A DNA stretch of 64,000 nt, from the NCBI RefSeq assembly GCF_011753055.1, contig NZ_VWWJ01000019.1, positions 1-64,000 on the forward strand. Reading direction: 5' to 3'. The stretch comes from Burkholderia sp. Ax-1719. GTDB taxonomy: Bacteria > Pseudomonadota > Gammaproteobacteria > Burkholderiales > Burkholderiaceae. Below, one piece after another: positions 20,901 through 29,769 of this stretch (position 1 is the stretch's first letter; the number at the start of each line of letters is the position of its first letter). The notes beneath the pieces are model-generated. The model ran no database searches, was not told the DNA's origin, and saw only the letters and a list, made by a program, of their open reading frames with translations. A program made the position numbers and the translations under genes.

Positions 20901-23003
20901 GTGGCTCGCAAGACTCCTATCGAGCGCTACCGTAACATCGGTATTAGCGCTCACATCGACGCCGGCAAGACGACGACGACCGAGCGCATTCTGTTTTACA
21001 CCGGCGTGAACCACAAGATTGGTGAAGTTCACGACGGCGCTGCGACCATGGACTGGATGGAGCAGGAGCAGGAGCGTGGTATCACGATTACCTCCGCTGC
21101 TACGACCGCGTTCTGGAAGGGCATGGGCGGTAACTACCCTGAGCACCGCATCAACATCATCGACACCCCGGGCCACGTTGACTTCACGATTGAAGTTGAG
21201 CGCTCGATGCGCGTGCTCGACGGCGCATGCATGGTTTACTGCGCAGTGGGCGGCGTTCAGCCCCAGTCGGAAACCGTGTGGCGTCAGGCTAACAAGTACA
21301 AGGTTCCCCGTCTCGCGTTCGTCAACAAGATGGACCGTACGGGCGCGAACTTCTTCAAGGTCTACGACCAGCTGAAGACGCGTCTGAAGGCGAACCCGGT
21401 TCCGGTCGTGGTGCCTATCGGCGCAGAAGACACGTTCCAGGGCGTGGTCGACCTCATCAAGATGAAGGCGATCATTTGGGACGAAGCGTCCCAAGGCACG
21501 AAGTTCGACTACGTCGACATCCCCGCAGAACTCGTTGACTCGTGCAACGAATGGCGCGAAAAGATGATCGAGTCGGCTGCTGAAGCCAGCGAAGAGCTGA
21601 TGGAAAAGTACCTCGGCGGCGAAGAGCTGTCCGAAGCGGAAGTCGTCAAGGCGATCCGCGACCGTACCATCGCTTGCGAAATCCAGCCGATGCTGTGCGG
21701 CACCGCGTTCAAGAACAAGGGCGTGCAGCGTATGCTCGACGCCGTGATCGACTTCCTGCCGTCGCCGGTGGACATTCCCCCGGTCACGGGCGAACTCGAA
21801 AACGGCGAGAAGGCAGAGCGTCGTGCAGCTGACGACGAAAAGTTCTCGGCACTCGCGTTCAAGATCATGACCGACCCGTTCGTCGGCCAGCTGATCTTCT
21901 TCCGCGCGTACTCGGGCGTCGTCAACTCGGGCGACACGGTGCTGAACTCGACCAAGGGCAAGAAGGAACGCCTCGGCCGTATTCTGCAGATGCACGCGAA
22001 CAACCGCGAAGAAATCAAGGAAGTTCGTGCAGGCGACATCGCCGCAGCCGTTGGCCTGAAGGAAGCGACCACGGGCGACACGCTGTGCGACCCGCAAAAC
22101 CCGATCATCCTGGAACGCATGATTTTCCCGGAGCCGGTGATTTCGCAGGCCGTCGAGCCGAAGACCAAGGCTGACCAGGAAAAGATGGGCCTCGCCCTGA
22201 ACCGCCTGGCACAGGAAGACCCGTCGTTCCGCGTCCAGACGGACGAGGAATCGGGCCAGACCATCATTTCGGGTATGGGCGAGCTCCACCTCGAAATTCT
22301 GGTCGACCGTATGAAGCGTGAATTCAACGTGGAAGCGACCGTCGGCAAGCCGCAGGTTGCATACCGCGAAACGATCCGCTCCACGGCGAAGGACGTCGAA
22401 GGCAAGTTCGTCAAGCAGTCGGGCGGTCGCGGCCAGTTCGGTCACGCTGTCATTACGCTTGAGCCGAACGAGCAAGGCAAGGGCTACGAGTTCCTGGACG
22501 AGATCAAGGGTGGTGTGATCCCCCGCGAATTCATCCCGGCAGTGGACAAGGGTATCCAGGAAACGCTGAAGGCAGGCGTGCTGGCGGGCTTCCCGGTTGT
22601 CGACGTCAAGGTTCACCTGACGTTCGGTTCGTACCACGACGTTGACTCGAACGAAAATGCGTTCCGCATGGCCGGTTCGATGGCGTTCAAGGAAGCAATG
22701 CGCAAGGCGCAGCCGGTCATCCTCGAACCGATGATGGCCGTCGAAGTCGAAACGCCGGAAGACTACATGGGCAACGTGATGGGCGACCTGTCGGGCCGTC
22801 GCGGTATCGTCCAGGGCATGGAAGACATGGTTGGCGGCGGCAAGATCGTTCGCGCCGAAGTGCCGCTGTCGGAAATGTTCGGCTACTCGACGTCGCTGCG
22901 CTCGCTGTCGCAAGGCCGCGCAACGTACACGATGGAATTCAAGCACTACGCAGAAGCACCGCGTAACGTGGCCGACGCGATCATTAGCGCGAAGGCGAAG
23001 TAA
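20901..23003 (+). CDS. fusA: elongation factor G
   Basis: The translocase GTPase. It has 700 residues, normal length. The P-loop AHIDAGKT is at residues 17-24; DTPGHVDF and NKMDRTGANF follow, then domains II-V. It starts with GTG at 20901, preceded by GAGGATC; the N-terminus MARKTPIERYRNIGISAHID fits the family. tuf follows 95 bases later. Confidence 0.98.
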   Translation: MARKTPIERYRNIGISAHIDAGKTTTTERILFYTGVNHKIGEVHDGAATMDWMEQEQERGITITSAATTAFWKGMGGNYPEHRINIIDTPGHVDFTIEVERSMRVLDGACMVYCAVGGVQPQSETVWRQANKYKVPRLAFVNKMDRTGANFFKVYDQLKTRLKANPVPVVVPIGAEDTFQGVVDLIKMKAIIWDEASQGTKFDYVDIPAELVDSCNEWREKMIESAAEASEELMEKYLGGEELSEAEVVKAIRDRTIACEIQPMLCGTAFKNKGVQRMLDAVIDFLPSPVDIPPVTGELENGEKAERRAADDEKFSALAFKIMTDPFVGQLIFFRAYSGVVNSGDTVLNSTKGKKERLGRILQMHANNREEIKEVRAGDIAAAVGLKEATTGDTLCDPQNPIILERMIFPEPVISQAVEPKTKADQEKMGLALNRLAQEDPSFRVQTDEESGQTIISGMGELHLEILVDRMKREFNVEATVGKPQVAYRETIRSTAKDVEGKFVKQSGGRGQFGHAVITLEPNEQGKGYEFLDEIKGGVIPREFIPAVDKGIQETLKAGVLAGFPVVDVKVHLTFGSYHDVDSNENAFRMAGSMAFKEAMRKAQPVILEPMMAVEVETPEDYMGNVMGDLSGRRGIVQGMEDMVGGGKIVRAEVPLSEMFGYSTSLRSLSQGRATYTMEFKHYAEAPRNVADAIISAKAK

Positions 23004-23098
23004 GCATCGGCGCTCATTTGAGCACGCAGCGGATCGGGCAGGTGCCCGGTCCGCATCGCACAGTCACCGGTTCACCACTTTTTTGAAAGAAGAGAAAC

Positions 23099-24289
23099 AT
23101 GGCAAAAGGTAAATTCGAACGGACCAAGCCGCACGTCAACGTCGGCACGATCGGTCACGTTGACCACGGCAAGACCACGCTGACGGCAGCAATCACGACG
23201 GTTCTGACGCAGAAGTTCGGCGGCGAAGCTAAGGCATACGACCAGATCGATGCAGCGCCGGAAGAAAAGGCACGTGGTATTACCATCAACACCGCACACG
23301 TCGAGTACGAAACGGCTAACCGCCACTACGCACACGTCGACTGCCCGGGCCACGCTGACTATGTGAAGAACATGATCACGGGCGCGGCACAGATGGACGG
23401 CGCGATCCTGGTTTGCTCGGCTGCTGACGGCCCGATGCCGCAAACGCGTGAGCACATCCTGCTGGCGCGTCAGGTTGGCGTTCCGTACATCATCGTCTTC
23501 CTGAACAAGTGCGACATGGTCGACGACGCTGAGCTGCTCGAGCTCGTCGAAATGGAAGTGCGCGAACTTCTCTCGAAGTACGACTTCCCGGGCGACGACA
23601 CCCCGATCGTCAAGGGTTCGGCAAAGCTGGCGCTGGAAGGCGACAAGGGCGAACTCGGCGAAGTGGCGATCATGAACCTGGCCGACGCACTCGACACGTA
23701 CATCCCGACGCCGGAGCGCGCAGTTGACGGCGCCTTCCTGATGCCGGTTGAAGACGTGTTCTCGATCTCGGGTCGCGGCACGGTGGTGACGGGTCGTGTT
23801 GAGCGCGGCATCGTCAAGGTCGGCGAAGAAATCGAAATCGTCGGTATCAAGCCGACGGTGAAGACGACCTGCACGGGCGTGGAAATGTTCCGCAAGCTGC
23901 TCGACCAGGGTCAGGCAGGCGACAACGTTGGTATCCTGCTGCGCGGCACGAAGCGTGAAGACGTCGAGCGTGGCCAGGTTCTGGCCAAGCCGGGTTCGAT
24001 CCAGCCGCACACGCACTTCACGGCTGAAGTGTACGTGCTGAGCAAGGACGAAGGCGGCCGTCACACGCCGTTCTTCAACAACTACCGTCCGCAGTTCTAC
24101 TTCCGTACGACGGACGTGACGGGCTCGATCGAGCTGCCGAAGGACAAGGAAATGGTCATGCCGGGCGACAACGTGTCGATCACGGTGAAGCTGATCGCTC
24201 CGATCGCGATGGAAGAAGGTCTGCGCTTCGCAATCCGCGAAGGTGGCCGTACCGTCGGCGCTGGCGTCGTCGCGAAGATCATCGAGTAA
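23099..24289 (+). CDS. tuf: elongation factor Tu, copy 2
   Basis: The same function and same 396-residue protein as the copy at 700-1890. This is the str-operon copy. Codons 2-7 use A-ending triplets (GCA AAA GGT AAA TTC GAA) where the other copy uses GCC AAG GGT AAG TTT GAG, and codons 389-392 also differ synonymously. Bases 23144-24264 match 745-1865 of the other copy without a mismatch when read side by side. The ribosome site is AGAAGAGAAAC before ATG. Confidence 0.99.
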   Translation: MAKGKFERTKPHVNVGTIGHVDHGKTTLTAAITTVLTQKFGGEAKAYDQIDAAPEEKARGITINTAHVEYETANRHYAHVDCPGHADYVKNMITGAAQMDGAILVCSAADGPMPQTREHILLARQVGVPYIIVFLNKCDMVDDAELLELVEMEVRELLSKYDFPGDDTPIVKGSAKLALEGDKGELGEVAIMNLADALDTYIPTPERAVDGAFLMPVEDVFSISGRGTVVTGRVERGIVKVGEEIEIVGIKPTVKTTCTGVEMFRKLLDQGQAGDNVGILLRGTKREDVERGQVLAKPGSIQPHTHFTAEVYVLSKDEGGRHTPFFNNYRPQFYFRTTDVTGSIELPKDKEMVMPGDNVSITVKLIAPIAMEEGLRFAIREGGRTVGAGVVAKIIE

Positions 24290-24333
24290 TTCGAGTACAA
24301 TACTCGGCTTGCTTGAGTAGTTGATGTACCCTG

Positions 24334-24368
24334 GGTCCGCCCCGCGACGCCTTGTCGCGGGGCGGACC
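24334..24368 (+). other. 15-bp perfect hairpin between tuf and rpsJ
   Basis: GGTCCGCCCCGCGAC at 24334-24348 pairs fully with GTCGCGGGGCGGACC at 24354-24368 around a 5-base loop. No T run follows, so it is not a standard terminator. It lies in the leader position of the S10 operon, which in E. coli is the site of L4-mediated control; that role here is only inferred. Confidence 0.7.
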
Positions 24369-24426
24369 TACGCTCTTTATATTGTCTGGCGGCGCAAGTC
24401 CGCCTCGCTCTTTTTAAGGAATCATC

Positions 24427-24738
24427 ATGCAGAACCAAAAAATCCGTATCCGCCTGAAGGCTTTCGACTACCGCCTGATCGACCAGTCGGCTGCTGAAAT
24501 CGTCGAAACGGCGAAGCGTACGGGCGCAATCGTCCGCGGTCCGGTGCCGCTGCCGACGCGTATCCAGCGTTTCGACATCCTGCGCTCGCCGCACGTCAAC
24601 AAGACGTCGCGCGACCAGCTCGAAATCCGCACCCACCTGCGCCTGATGGACATCGTCGACCCGACGGACAAGACCGTTGACGCGCTGATGAAGCTGGACC
24701 TCCCGGCTGGCGTGGACGTCGAAATCAAGCTGCAGTAA
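24427..24738 (+). CDS. rpsJ: 30S ribosomal protein S10
   Basis: S10 is a 30S head protein and, as NusE, a transcription antitermination partner. It has 103 residues starting MQNQKIRIRLKAFDYRLID, with RSPHVNKTSRDQLEIRTH in the conserved loop. The ribosome site AAGGA lies before ATG. It is separated from rplC by 199 bases that hold a promoter candidate. Confidence 0.98.
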   Translation: MQNQKIRIRLKAFDYRLIDQSAAEIVETAKRTGAIVRGPVPLPTRIQRFDILRSPHVNKTSRDQLEIRTHLRLMDIVDPTDKTVDALMKLDLPAGVDVEIKLQ

Positions 24739-24788
24739 GAGTCTCCGGCGCGCTCAGGATAGCCTGAACGCGCTAAGTCTTTGATTGC

Positions 24789-24817
24789 TTGCGGAAATCG
24801 TGGGAGGACGTTATACT
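24789..24817 (+). promoter_or_regulatory. promoter between rpsJ and rplC
   Basis: TTGCGG (24789-24794), a spacer of exactly 17 bases, then TATACT (24812-24817, five of six matches). It would start transcription about 110 bases upstream of rplC, giving the rest of the S10 operon its own promoter. Confidence 0.6.
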
Positions 24818-24904
24818 TGACGTCTTTTCGCGCATTTGCGCAAAAAATCGGTGTGTCTTTGTGGGCCTTTACCCCGCAAACATGCCGGTACTTTGTAAAT
24901 TAGC

Positions 24905-24924
24905 CCCGACCAATCGCAGTCGGG
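24905..24924 (+). other. hairpin just upstream of the rplC ribosome site
   Basis: CCCGAC (24905-24910) pairs with GTCGGG (24919-24924) and ends three bases before the GGAG ribosome site of rplC (24928-24931). A structure here could gate rplC translation. This is inferred from position only. Confidence 0.45.
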
Positions 24925-24937
24925 AATGGAGAAAACG

Positions 24938-25597
24938 ATGAGCCTTGGACTCGTAGGTCGCAAGGTTGGCATGACGCGCATCTTCACGGCTGACGGGGAT
25001 TCGATTCCCGTGACCGTGCTGGACGTGTCCGACAACCGCGTGACGCAGATCAAGACTGTTGAAACCGACGGCTACACGGCCGTGCAGGTTGCGTTCGGTA
25101 CGCGCCGCGCTTCGCGCGTGACGAAGCCGATCGCAGGTCATCTCGCCAAAGCCGGTGTTCAAGCCGGTGAAATCCTCAAGGAATTCCAGATCGACGCCGC
25201 TAAGGCCGCCGAACTGTCGAATGGCGCCGTGATCGGTGTGGATCTCTTCTCGGAAGGCCAGAAGGTCGACGTGCAAGGCACCTCGATCGGTAAGGGCTAC
25301 GCCGGTACCATCAAGCGTTACAACTTCGCGTCCGGCCGTGCTTCGCACGGTAACTCGCGCTCGCACAATGTGCCGGGCTCGATCGGTATGGCGCAGGATC
25401 CGGGTCGTGTTTTCCCGGGTAAGCGCATGACCGGTCACATGGGTGACGAAACCGTGACGGTGCAAAACCTCGAAATCGCCCGTATTGACGCAGAGCGCAA
25501 GCTGCTGCTGGTCAAGGGTGCTGTCCCGGGTGCAAAGGGCGGCAAGGTTTTCGTGACGCCGGCTGTCAAGGCACGCGTCAAGAAAGGAGCGCAATAA
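24938..25597 (+). CDS. rplC: 50S ribosomal protein L3
   Basis: An early-assembly protein near the peptidyl transferase centre. It has 219 residues from the ATG at 24938 (MSLGLVGRKVGMTRIFT). An upstream in-frame ATG at 24926 overlaps the GGAG ribosome site, so I prefer 24938. The family loop with HGNSRSHNVPGSIGMAQDPG is present. The stop overlaps the rplD start by one base (TAATG). Confidence 0.97.
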   Translation: MSLGLVGRKVGMTRIFTADGDSIPVTVLDVSDNRVTQIKTVETDGYTAVQVAFGTRRASRVTKPIAGHLAKAGVQAGEILKEFQIDAAKAAELSNGAVIGVDLFSEGQKVDVQGTSIGKGYAGTIKRYNFASGRASHGNSRSHNVPGSIGMAQDPGRVFPGKRMTGHMGDETVTVQNLEIARIDAERKLLLVKGAVPGAKGGKVFVTPAVKARVKKGAQ

Positions 25598-26217
25598 TGG
25601 AACTGAAGCTCCTGAACGCTAATGGTCAGGATGGCGCAGCAGTTAACGCGTCGGACGTCGTGTTCGGCCGTGACTACAACGAAGCGCTGATTCACCAGAT
25701 CGTTGTCGCCTATCAGGCGAACGCGCGCAGCGGTAACCGCGCGCAGAAGGACCGTGAGCAGGTCAAGCACACCACCAAGAAGCCGTGGCGTCAGAAGGGT
25801 ACGGGCCGCGCTCGTGCCGGTATGTCGTCGAGCCCGTTGTGGCGTGGCGGTGGTCGCATCTTCCCGAATTCGCCGGAAGAAAACTTCGCTCACAAGGTCA
25901 ACAAGAAGATGCATCGCGCAGGCCTCTGCTCGATCTTCTCGCAGCTGGCCCGTGAAGGCCGCATCTCGGTCGTCGAAGAGTTTTCGCTCGAAGCACCGAA
26001 GACGAAGCTGCTGGCCGAAAAGTTCAAGGCCATGGGTCTCGAATCCGTGCTGGTCATCACCGACACGGTCGACGAGAACCTGTTCCTGGCGTCGCGCAAC
26101 CTGCCCCACGTGGCAGTCGTTGAGCCGCGCTTTGCCGACCCGCTCTCGCTGATCTACTTTAAGAAGATCCTGATCACGAAGGCTGCGGTTGCCCAGATCG
26201 AGGAGTTGCTGTCATGA
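25597..26217 (+). CDS. rplD: 50S ribosomal protein L4
   Basis: L4 lines the exit tunnel and in enterobacteria represses the S10 operon. It has 206 residues, with the extended tunnel loop (KKPWRQKGTGRARAGMSSSP) at about residues 60-80. It overlaps rplC by one base and rplW by four (ATGA), so translation is coupled on both sides. Confidence 0.98.
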   Translation: MELKLLNANGQDGAAVNASDVVFGRDYNEALIHQIVVAYQANARSGNRAQKDREQVKHTTKKPWRQKGTGRARAGMSSSPLWRGGGRIFPNSPEENFAHKVNKKMHRAGLCSIFSQLAREGRISVVEEFSLEAPKTKLLAEKFKAMGLESVLVITDTVDENLFLASRNLPHVAVVEPRFADPLSLIYFKKILITKAAVAQIEELLS

Positions 26218-26528
26218 GCGAGATTCGCAAGAACGATCATCGTTTGATGCAGGTCCTGCTCGCACCGGTGATCTCCGAAAAGGCGACCCTGGTGGCTGAG
26301 AAGAACGAACAAGTCGTCTTCGAAGTCGCGCCGGACGCGAACAAGCAGGAAGTCAAGGCTGCCGTCGAGCTGATGTTCAAGGTCGAAGTCAAGTCGGTGA
26401 ACATGCTTGTCCAGAAGGGCAAGGCCAAGCGTTTCGGCCGTTTCAACGGCAAGCGCAAGGACGTCAAGAAGGCGTATGTCTGCCTGAAGCCCGGCCAGGA
26501 AATCAACTTTGAAGCGGAGGCCAAGTAA
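26214..26528 (+). CDS. rplW: 50S ribosomal protein L23
   Basis: L23 forms the docking site for trigger factor and SRP at the tunnel exit. It has 104 residues; the motif LAPVISEKATLVAEKNEQVV is at the N-terminus. It overlaps rplD by four bases and is two bases from rplB. Confidence 0.97.
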   Translation: MSEIRKNDHRLMQVLLAPVISEKATLVAEKNEQVVFEVAPDANKQEVKAAVELMFKVEVKSVNMLVQKGKAKRFGRFNGKRKDVKKAYVCLKPGQEINFEAEAK

Positions 26529-26530
26529 TC

Positions 26531-27358
26531 ATGGCAATCGTTAAAGTTAAGCCGACTTCGCCGGGTCGCCGCGCGATGGTCAAGATCGTCAACAAGGACC
26601 TCCATAAGGGTGCGCCGTTCGCAGCGCTGCTCGAAAAGAAGTCCTCGAAGGCTGGTCGTAACAACAACGGTCGTATCACGACGCGTCACCAGGGTGGTGG
26701 TCACAAGCAGCACTACCGTCTGATCGATTTCCGTCGCAACAAGGACGGTATCGCAGCGAAGGTTGAGCGTCTGGAATATGACCCGAACCGTAGCGCGAAC
26801 ATCGCGCTGGTTCTGTACGCAGACGGCGAGCGCCGCTACATCATCGCGCCGAAGGGCGTGACGGTTGGCACGCAGCTGATGTCGGGTTCGGAAGCACCGA
26901 TCCGCGCAGGCAACACCCTGCCGATCCGCAACATTCCGGTCGGTACGACGATCCACTGCATCGAAATGCTGCCGGGCAAGGGCGCGCAGATCGCGCGTTC
27001 GGCTGGTACGTCGGCAATGCTGCTGGCACGCGAAGGCATCTACGCTCAGGTTCGCCTGCGCTCGGGTGAAATCCGTCGCGTCCACGTCGAATGCCGCGCA
27101 ACGATCGGTGAAGTCGGCAACGAAGAGCACAGCCTCCGTCAAATCGGTAAGGCTGGCGCGAACCGCTGGCGCGGTATCCGCCCGACGGTCCGTGGCGTTG
27201 CAATGAACCCGGTCGACCACCCGCACGGTGGTGGTGAGGGCAAGACTGCTGCTGGTCGCGATCCGGTTAGCCCGTGGGGCACGCCGGCTAAGGGCTACCG
27301 CACCCGCAGCAACAAGCGCACGACGAGCATGATCGTCCAGCGCCGTCACAAGCGTTAA
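26531..27358 (+). CDS. rplB: 50S ribosomal protein L2
   Basis: A core protein beside the peptidyl transferase centre. It has 275 residues, with the conserved C-terminal region VRGVAMNPVDHPHGGGEG including the essential His, and ending RTTSMIVQRRHKR. Confidence 0.98.
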   Translation: MAIVKVKPTSPGRRAMVKIVNKDLHKGAPFAALLEKKSSKAGRNNNGRITTRHQGGGHKQHYRLIDFRRNKDGIAAKVERLEYDPNRSANIALVLYADGERRYIIAPKGVTVGTQLMSGSEAPIRAGNTLPIRNIPVGTTIHCIEMLPGKGAQIARSAGTSAMLLAREGIYAQVRLRSGEIRRVHVECRATIGEVGNEEHSLRQIGKAGANRWRGIRPTVRGVAMNPVDHPHGGGEGKTAAGRDPVSPWGTPAKGYRTRSNKRTTSMIVQRRHKR

Positions 27359-27368
27359 GGAGTAGGCA

Positions 27369-27644
27369 ATGGCACGTTCTATTAAGAAAGGTCCGTTCTG
27401 CGACGCCCATTTGCTGAAGAAGGTTGAGGCGGCTGCAGCAACGCGCGACAAGAAACCGATCAAGACCTGGTCGCGTCGTTCGACGATCCTGCCGGATTTC
27501 ATCGGCCTGACGATCGCCGTTCATAACGGCCGTCAACACGTTCCCGTGTATGTCACGGAAAACATGGTCGGCCACAAGCTTGGCGAGTTCGCACTGACCC
27601 GTACGTTCAAGGGTCACGCGGCCGACAAGAAGGCCAAGAAATAA
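27369..27644 (+). CDS. rpsS: 30S ribosomal protein S19
   Basis: S19 pairs with S13 in the 30S head. It has 91 residues starting MARSIKKGPFCDAHLLKKVE, with the signature TWSRRSTILPDFIGLTIAVH and HKLGEFALTRTFKGH. AAGGAG lies just before the ATG. Confidence 0.98.
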   Translation: MARSIKKGPFCDAHLLKKVEAAAATRDKKPIKTWSRRSTILPDFIGLTIAVHNGRQHVPVYVTENMVGHKLGEFALTRTFKGHAADKKAKK

Positions 27645-27656
27645 GGGGCTATCAAG

Positions 27657-27986
27657 ATGGAAGTGAAGGCAATTCATCGCGGTGCCCGCATCTCGGCGCA
27701 AAAAACGCGCCTTGTGGCTGACCAGATCCGCGGTCTGCCGGTCGACAAGGCGCTGAACGTTCTGACGTTCTCGCCGAAGAAAGCGGCTGGCATCGTGAAA
27801 AAGGTTGTGCTCTCGGCAATCGCCAATGCGGAGCACAACGAAGGCGCCGATATCGACGAGCTCAAGATCAAGAGCATCTACGTCGACAAGGCTGCTTCGC
27901 TGAAGCGTTTTACCGCACGCGCTAAGGGTCGCGGTAACCGCATCGAGAAGCAATCGTGTCACATCACTGTGACGGTCGGGAATTAA
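27657..27986 (+). CDS. rplV: 50S ribosomal protein L22
   Basis: L22 lines the exit tunnel. It has 109 residues; the tunnel hairpin region ([20 protein letters not shown]) is at about residues 80-100. Its last codons lie 11 bases before the rpsC start. Confidence 0.97.
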
Positions 27987-27997
27987 GGAGCCATACG

Positions 27998-28777
27998 ATG
28001 GGACAGAAAATTCATCCGACTGGCTTCCGTTTGGCCGTCAGCCGCAATTGGGCTTCGCGTTGGTACGCGAACAACAACAATTTCGCGGCGATGTTGAAGG
28101 AAGACATCGGTGTTCGTGAATACCTGAAGAAGAAGCTGAAGAACGCTTCGGTGGGCCGTGTTGTGATCGAGCGTCCGGCTAAGAACGCTCGCATCACGAT
28201 TTACAGCTCGCGTCCGGGTGTGGTTATCGGCAAGAAGGGCGAGGACATCGAACTCCTCAAGGCCGAACTGCAAAAGCGTATGGGCGTGCCGGTTCACGTC
28301 AACATCGAAGAAATCCGCAAGCCGGAAACCGATGCGCAACTGATCGCCGACTCGATTACGCAACAGCTCGAGCGCCGCATCATGTTCCGTCGCGCAATGA
28401 AGCGCGCGATGCAGAACGCGATGCGTCTGGGTGCCCAAGGCATCAAGATCATGAGCGCCGGCCGTCTGAACGGTATCGAAATCGCACGTACCGAATGGTA
28501 CCGCGAAGGTCGAGTGCCGCTTCACACGCTGCGTGCTGACATCGACTACGCAACCTCGGAAGCGAAGACGACGTACGGCATCATCGGCGTGAAGGTTTGG
28601 GTCTACAAGGGCGATACGCTCGGCCGTAACGACGCACCGGTGGTTGAAGAAGTCGCCGAAGAAAAGCGTCCGCGCCGTAACGCACGTCCGGGCGACCGTC
28701 GTCCGCGCCGTGATGGCGAAGGCGCACCGGGCGCACGTCGTGGCGCTCCGCGTCGTGACGGCAAGACTGGAGAATAA
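27998..28777 (+). CDS. rpsC: 30S ribosomal protein S3
   Basis: S3 is a head protein at the mRNA entry site. It has 259 residues from the ATG at 27998 (MGQKIHPTGFRLAVSRNWAS), preceded by AAGGAG. A KH domain (SSRPGVVIGKKGEDIELLK) is followed by the C-terminal domain. The last 37 residues are an Arg-rich low-complexity tail (RRNARPGDRRPRRDGEGAPG and beyond) longer than in E. coli. Confidence 0.97.
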   Translation: MGQKIHPTGFRLAVSRNWASRWYANNNNFAAMLKEDIGVREYLKKKLKNASVGRVVIERPAKNARITIYSSRPGVVIGKKGEDIELLKAELQKRMGVPVHVNIEEIRKPETDAQLIADSITQQLERRIMFRRAMKRAMQNAMRLGAQGIKIMSAGRLNGIEIARTEWYREGRVPLHTLRADIDYATSEAKTTYGIIGVKVWVYKGDTLGRNDAPVVEEVAEEKRPRRNARPGDRRPRRDGEGAPGARRGAPRRDGKTGE

Positions 28778-28779
28778 CG

Positions 28780-29196
28780 ATGCTGCAACCGAAACGCAGG
28801 AAGTATCGCAAAGAGCAGAAGGGTCGTAACACCGGTATCGCAACGCGCGGCAACGCGGTTTCGTTCGGTGAATACGGTCTGAAGGCTATCGGTCGTGGTC
28901 GCCTGACCGCACGCCAGATTGAATCGGCACGTCGTGCAATGACGCGTCACATCAAGCGTGGTGGCCGCATCTGGATCCGTATCTTCCCGGATAAGCCGAT
29001 CTCGCAAAAGCCGGCGGAAGTGCGTATGGGTAACGGTAAGGGTAACCCTGAGTACTACGTCGCTGAGATTCAGCCGGGCAAGATGCTGTATGAAATGGAT
29101 GGTGTGTCCGAAGAACTGGCCCGTGAAGCCTTCCGTCTGGCTGCAGCCAAGCTGCCGCTGAAGACGGTCTTCATGGTTCGCCAGCTCGGCGCCTAA
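28780..29196 (+). CDS. rplP: 50S ribosomal protein L16
   Basis: A late-assembly protein near the A-site tRNA elbow. It has 138 residues starting MLQPKRRKYRKEQKGRNTG, with the conserved GNGKGNPEYYVAEIQPGKML. Two bases separate it from rpsC. Confidence 0.98.
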   Translation: MLQPKRRKYRKEQKGRNTGIATRGNAVSFGEYGLKAIGRGRLTARQIESARRAMTRHIKRGGRIWIRIFPDKPISQKPAEVRMGNGKGNPEYYVAEIQPGKMLYEMDGVSEELAREAFRLAAAKLPLKTVFMVRQLGA

Positions 29197-29206
29197 GGAG
29201 TGATTG

Positions 29207-29401
29207 ATGAAGGCATCTGAACTTCTTCAGAAAGACAAGGCCGCGCTCGACCAAGAGCTGTCGGACCTCTTGAAGGCGCAATTCGGCCTGCGCATGCAAC
29301 TCGCGACCCAGCAGCTCACGAACACGAGCCAGCTGAAGAAGGTTCGTCGCGACATCGCACGTGTGCGGACCGTCCTGACTCAGAAGGCGAACCAGAAATG
29401 A
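29207..29401 (+). CDS. rpmC: 50S ribosomal protein L29
   Basis: A small coiled-coil protein near the tunnel exit. It has 64 residues from the ATG at 29207 (MKASELLQKDKAALDQELSD). A TTG three bases upstream is in frame but the AAGGAG at 29195-29200 is better spaced for the ATG. The end overlaps rpsQ by four bases. Confidence 0.96.
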   Translation: MKASELLQKDKAALDQELSDLLKAQFGLRMQLATQQLTNTSQLKKVRRDIARVRTVLTQKANQK

Positions 29402-29670
29402 ACGAAAGCGTGAAAACCTCGCTTAAGCGAACGCTGGTCGGCAAGGTCGTCAGCAACAAGATGGACAAGACGGTCACCGTCCTGGTCGAGCGTCGCGTCA
29501 AGCACCCGATCTACGGCAAGTACGTCGTGCAGTCGAAGAAGTACCACGCTCACGACGAAGCGAACACGTACAACGAGGGTGACCTCGTTGAAATCCAGGA
29601 GACCCGTCCTCTCTCGAAGACGAAGGCCTGGACCGTGTCGAAGCTGCTCGAAGCGGCTCGCATCATCTAA
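29398..29670 (+). CDS. rpsQ: 30S ribosomal protein S17
   Basis: A primary binder of 16S helix 11. It has 90 residues with the family core LVGKVVSNKMDKTVTVLVER and IQETRPLSKTKAW. It is the last gene of the S10 operon here; a 346-base gap with a promoter follows. Confidence 0.98.
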   Translation: MNESVKTSLKRTLVGKVVSNKMDKTVTVLVERRVKHPIYGKYVVQSKKYHAHDEANTYNEGDLVEIQETRPLSKTKAWTVSKLLEAARII

Positions 29671-29740
29671 AAAGTGATGCAACATCCCGGGGAGCCTTTC
29701 TCCGGGGTGCAGAAGTTGTTGAAATCGCTGAAGATTTCGC
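29671..29740 (+). other. end of S10 operon, imperfect hairpins
   Basis: An imperfect GC-rich hairpin (about 29684-29708, GGAG/CTCC core) and a 6-bp hairpin GAAATC/GATTTC (29721-29738) lie between rpsQ and the spc promoter. Neither has a T run, so a terminator is not certain. Confidence 0.4.
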
Positions 29741-29769
29741 TTGCAAGACCAAGGCTATCGAGTTATAGT
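29741..29769 (+). promoter_or_regulatory. spc operon (rplN) promoter
   Basis: TTGCAA (29741-29746), a spacer of exactly 17 bases, then TATAGT (29764-29769). This is a strong sigma-70 match about 250 bases upstream of rplN. A perfect 9-bp palindrome overlaps it (see next entry). Confidence 0.8.
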
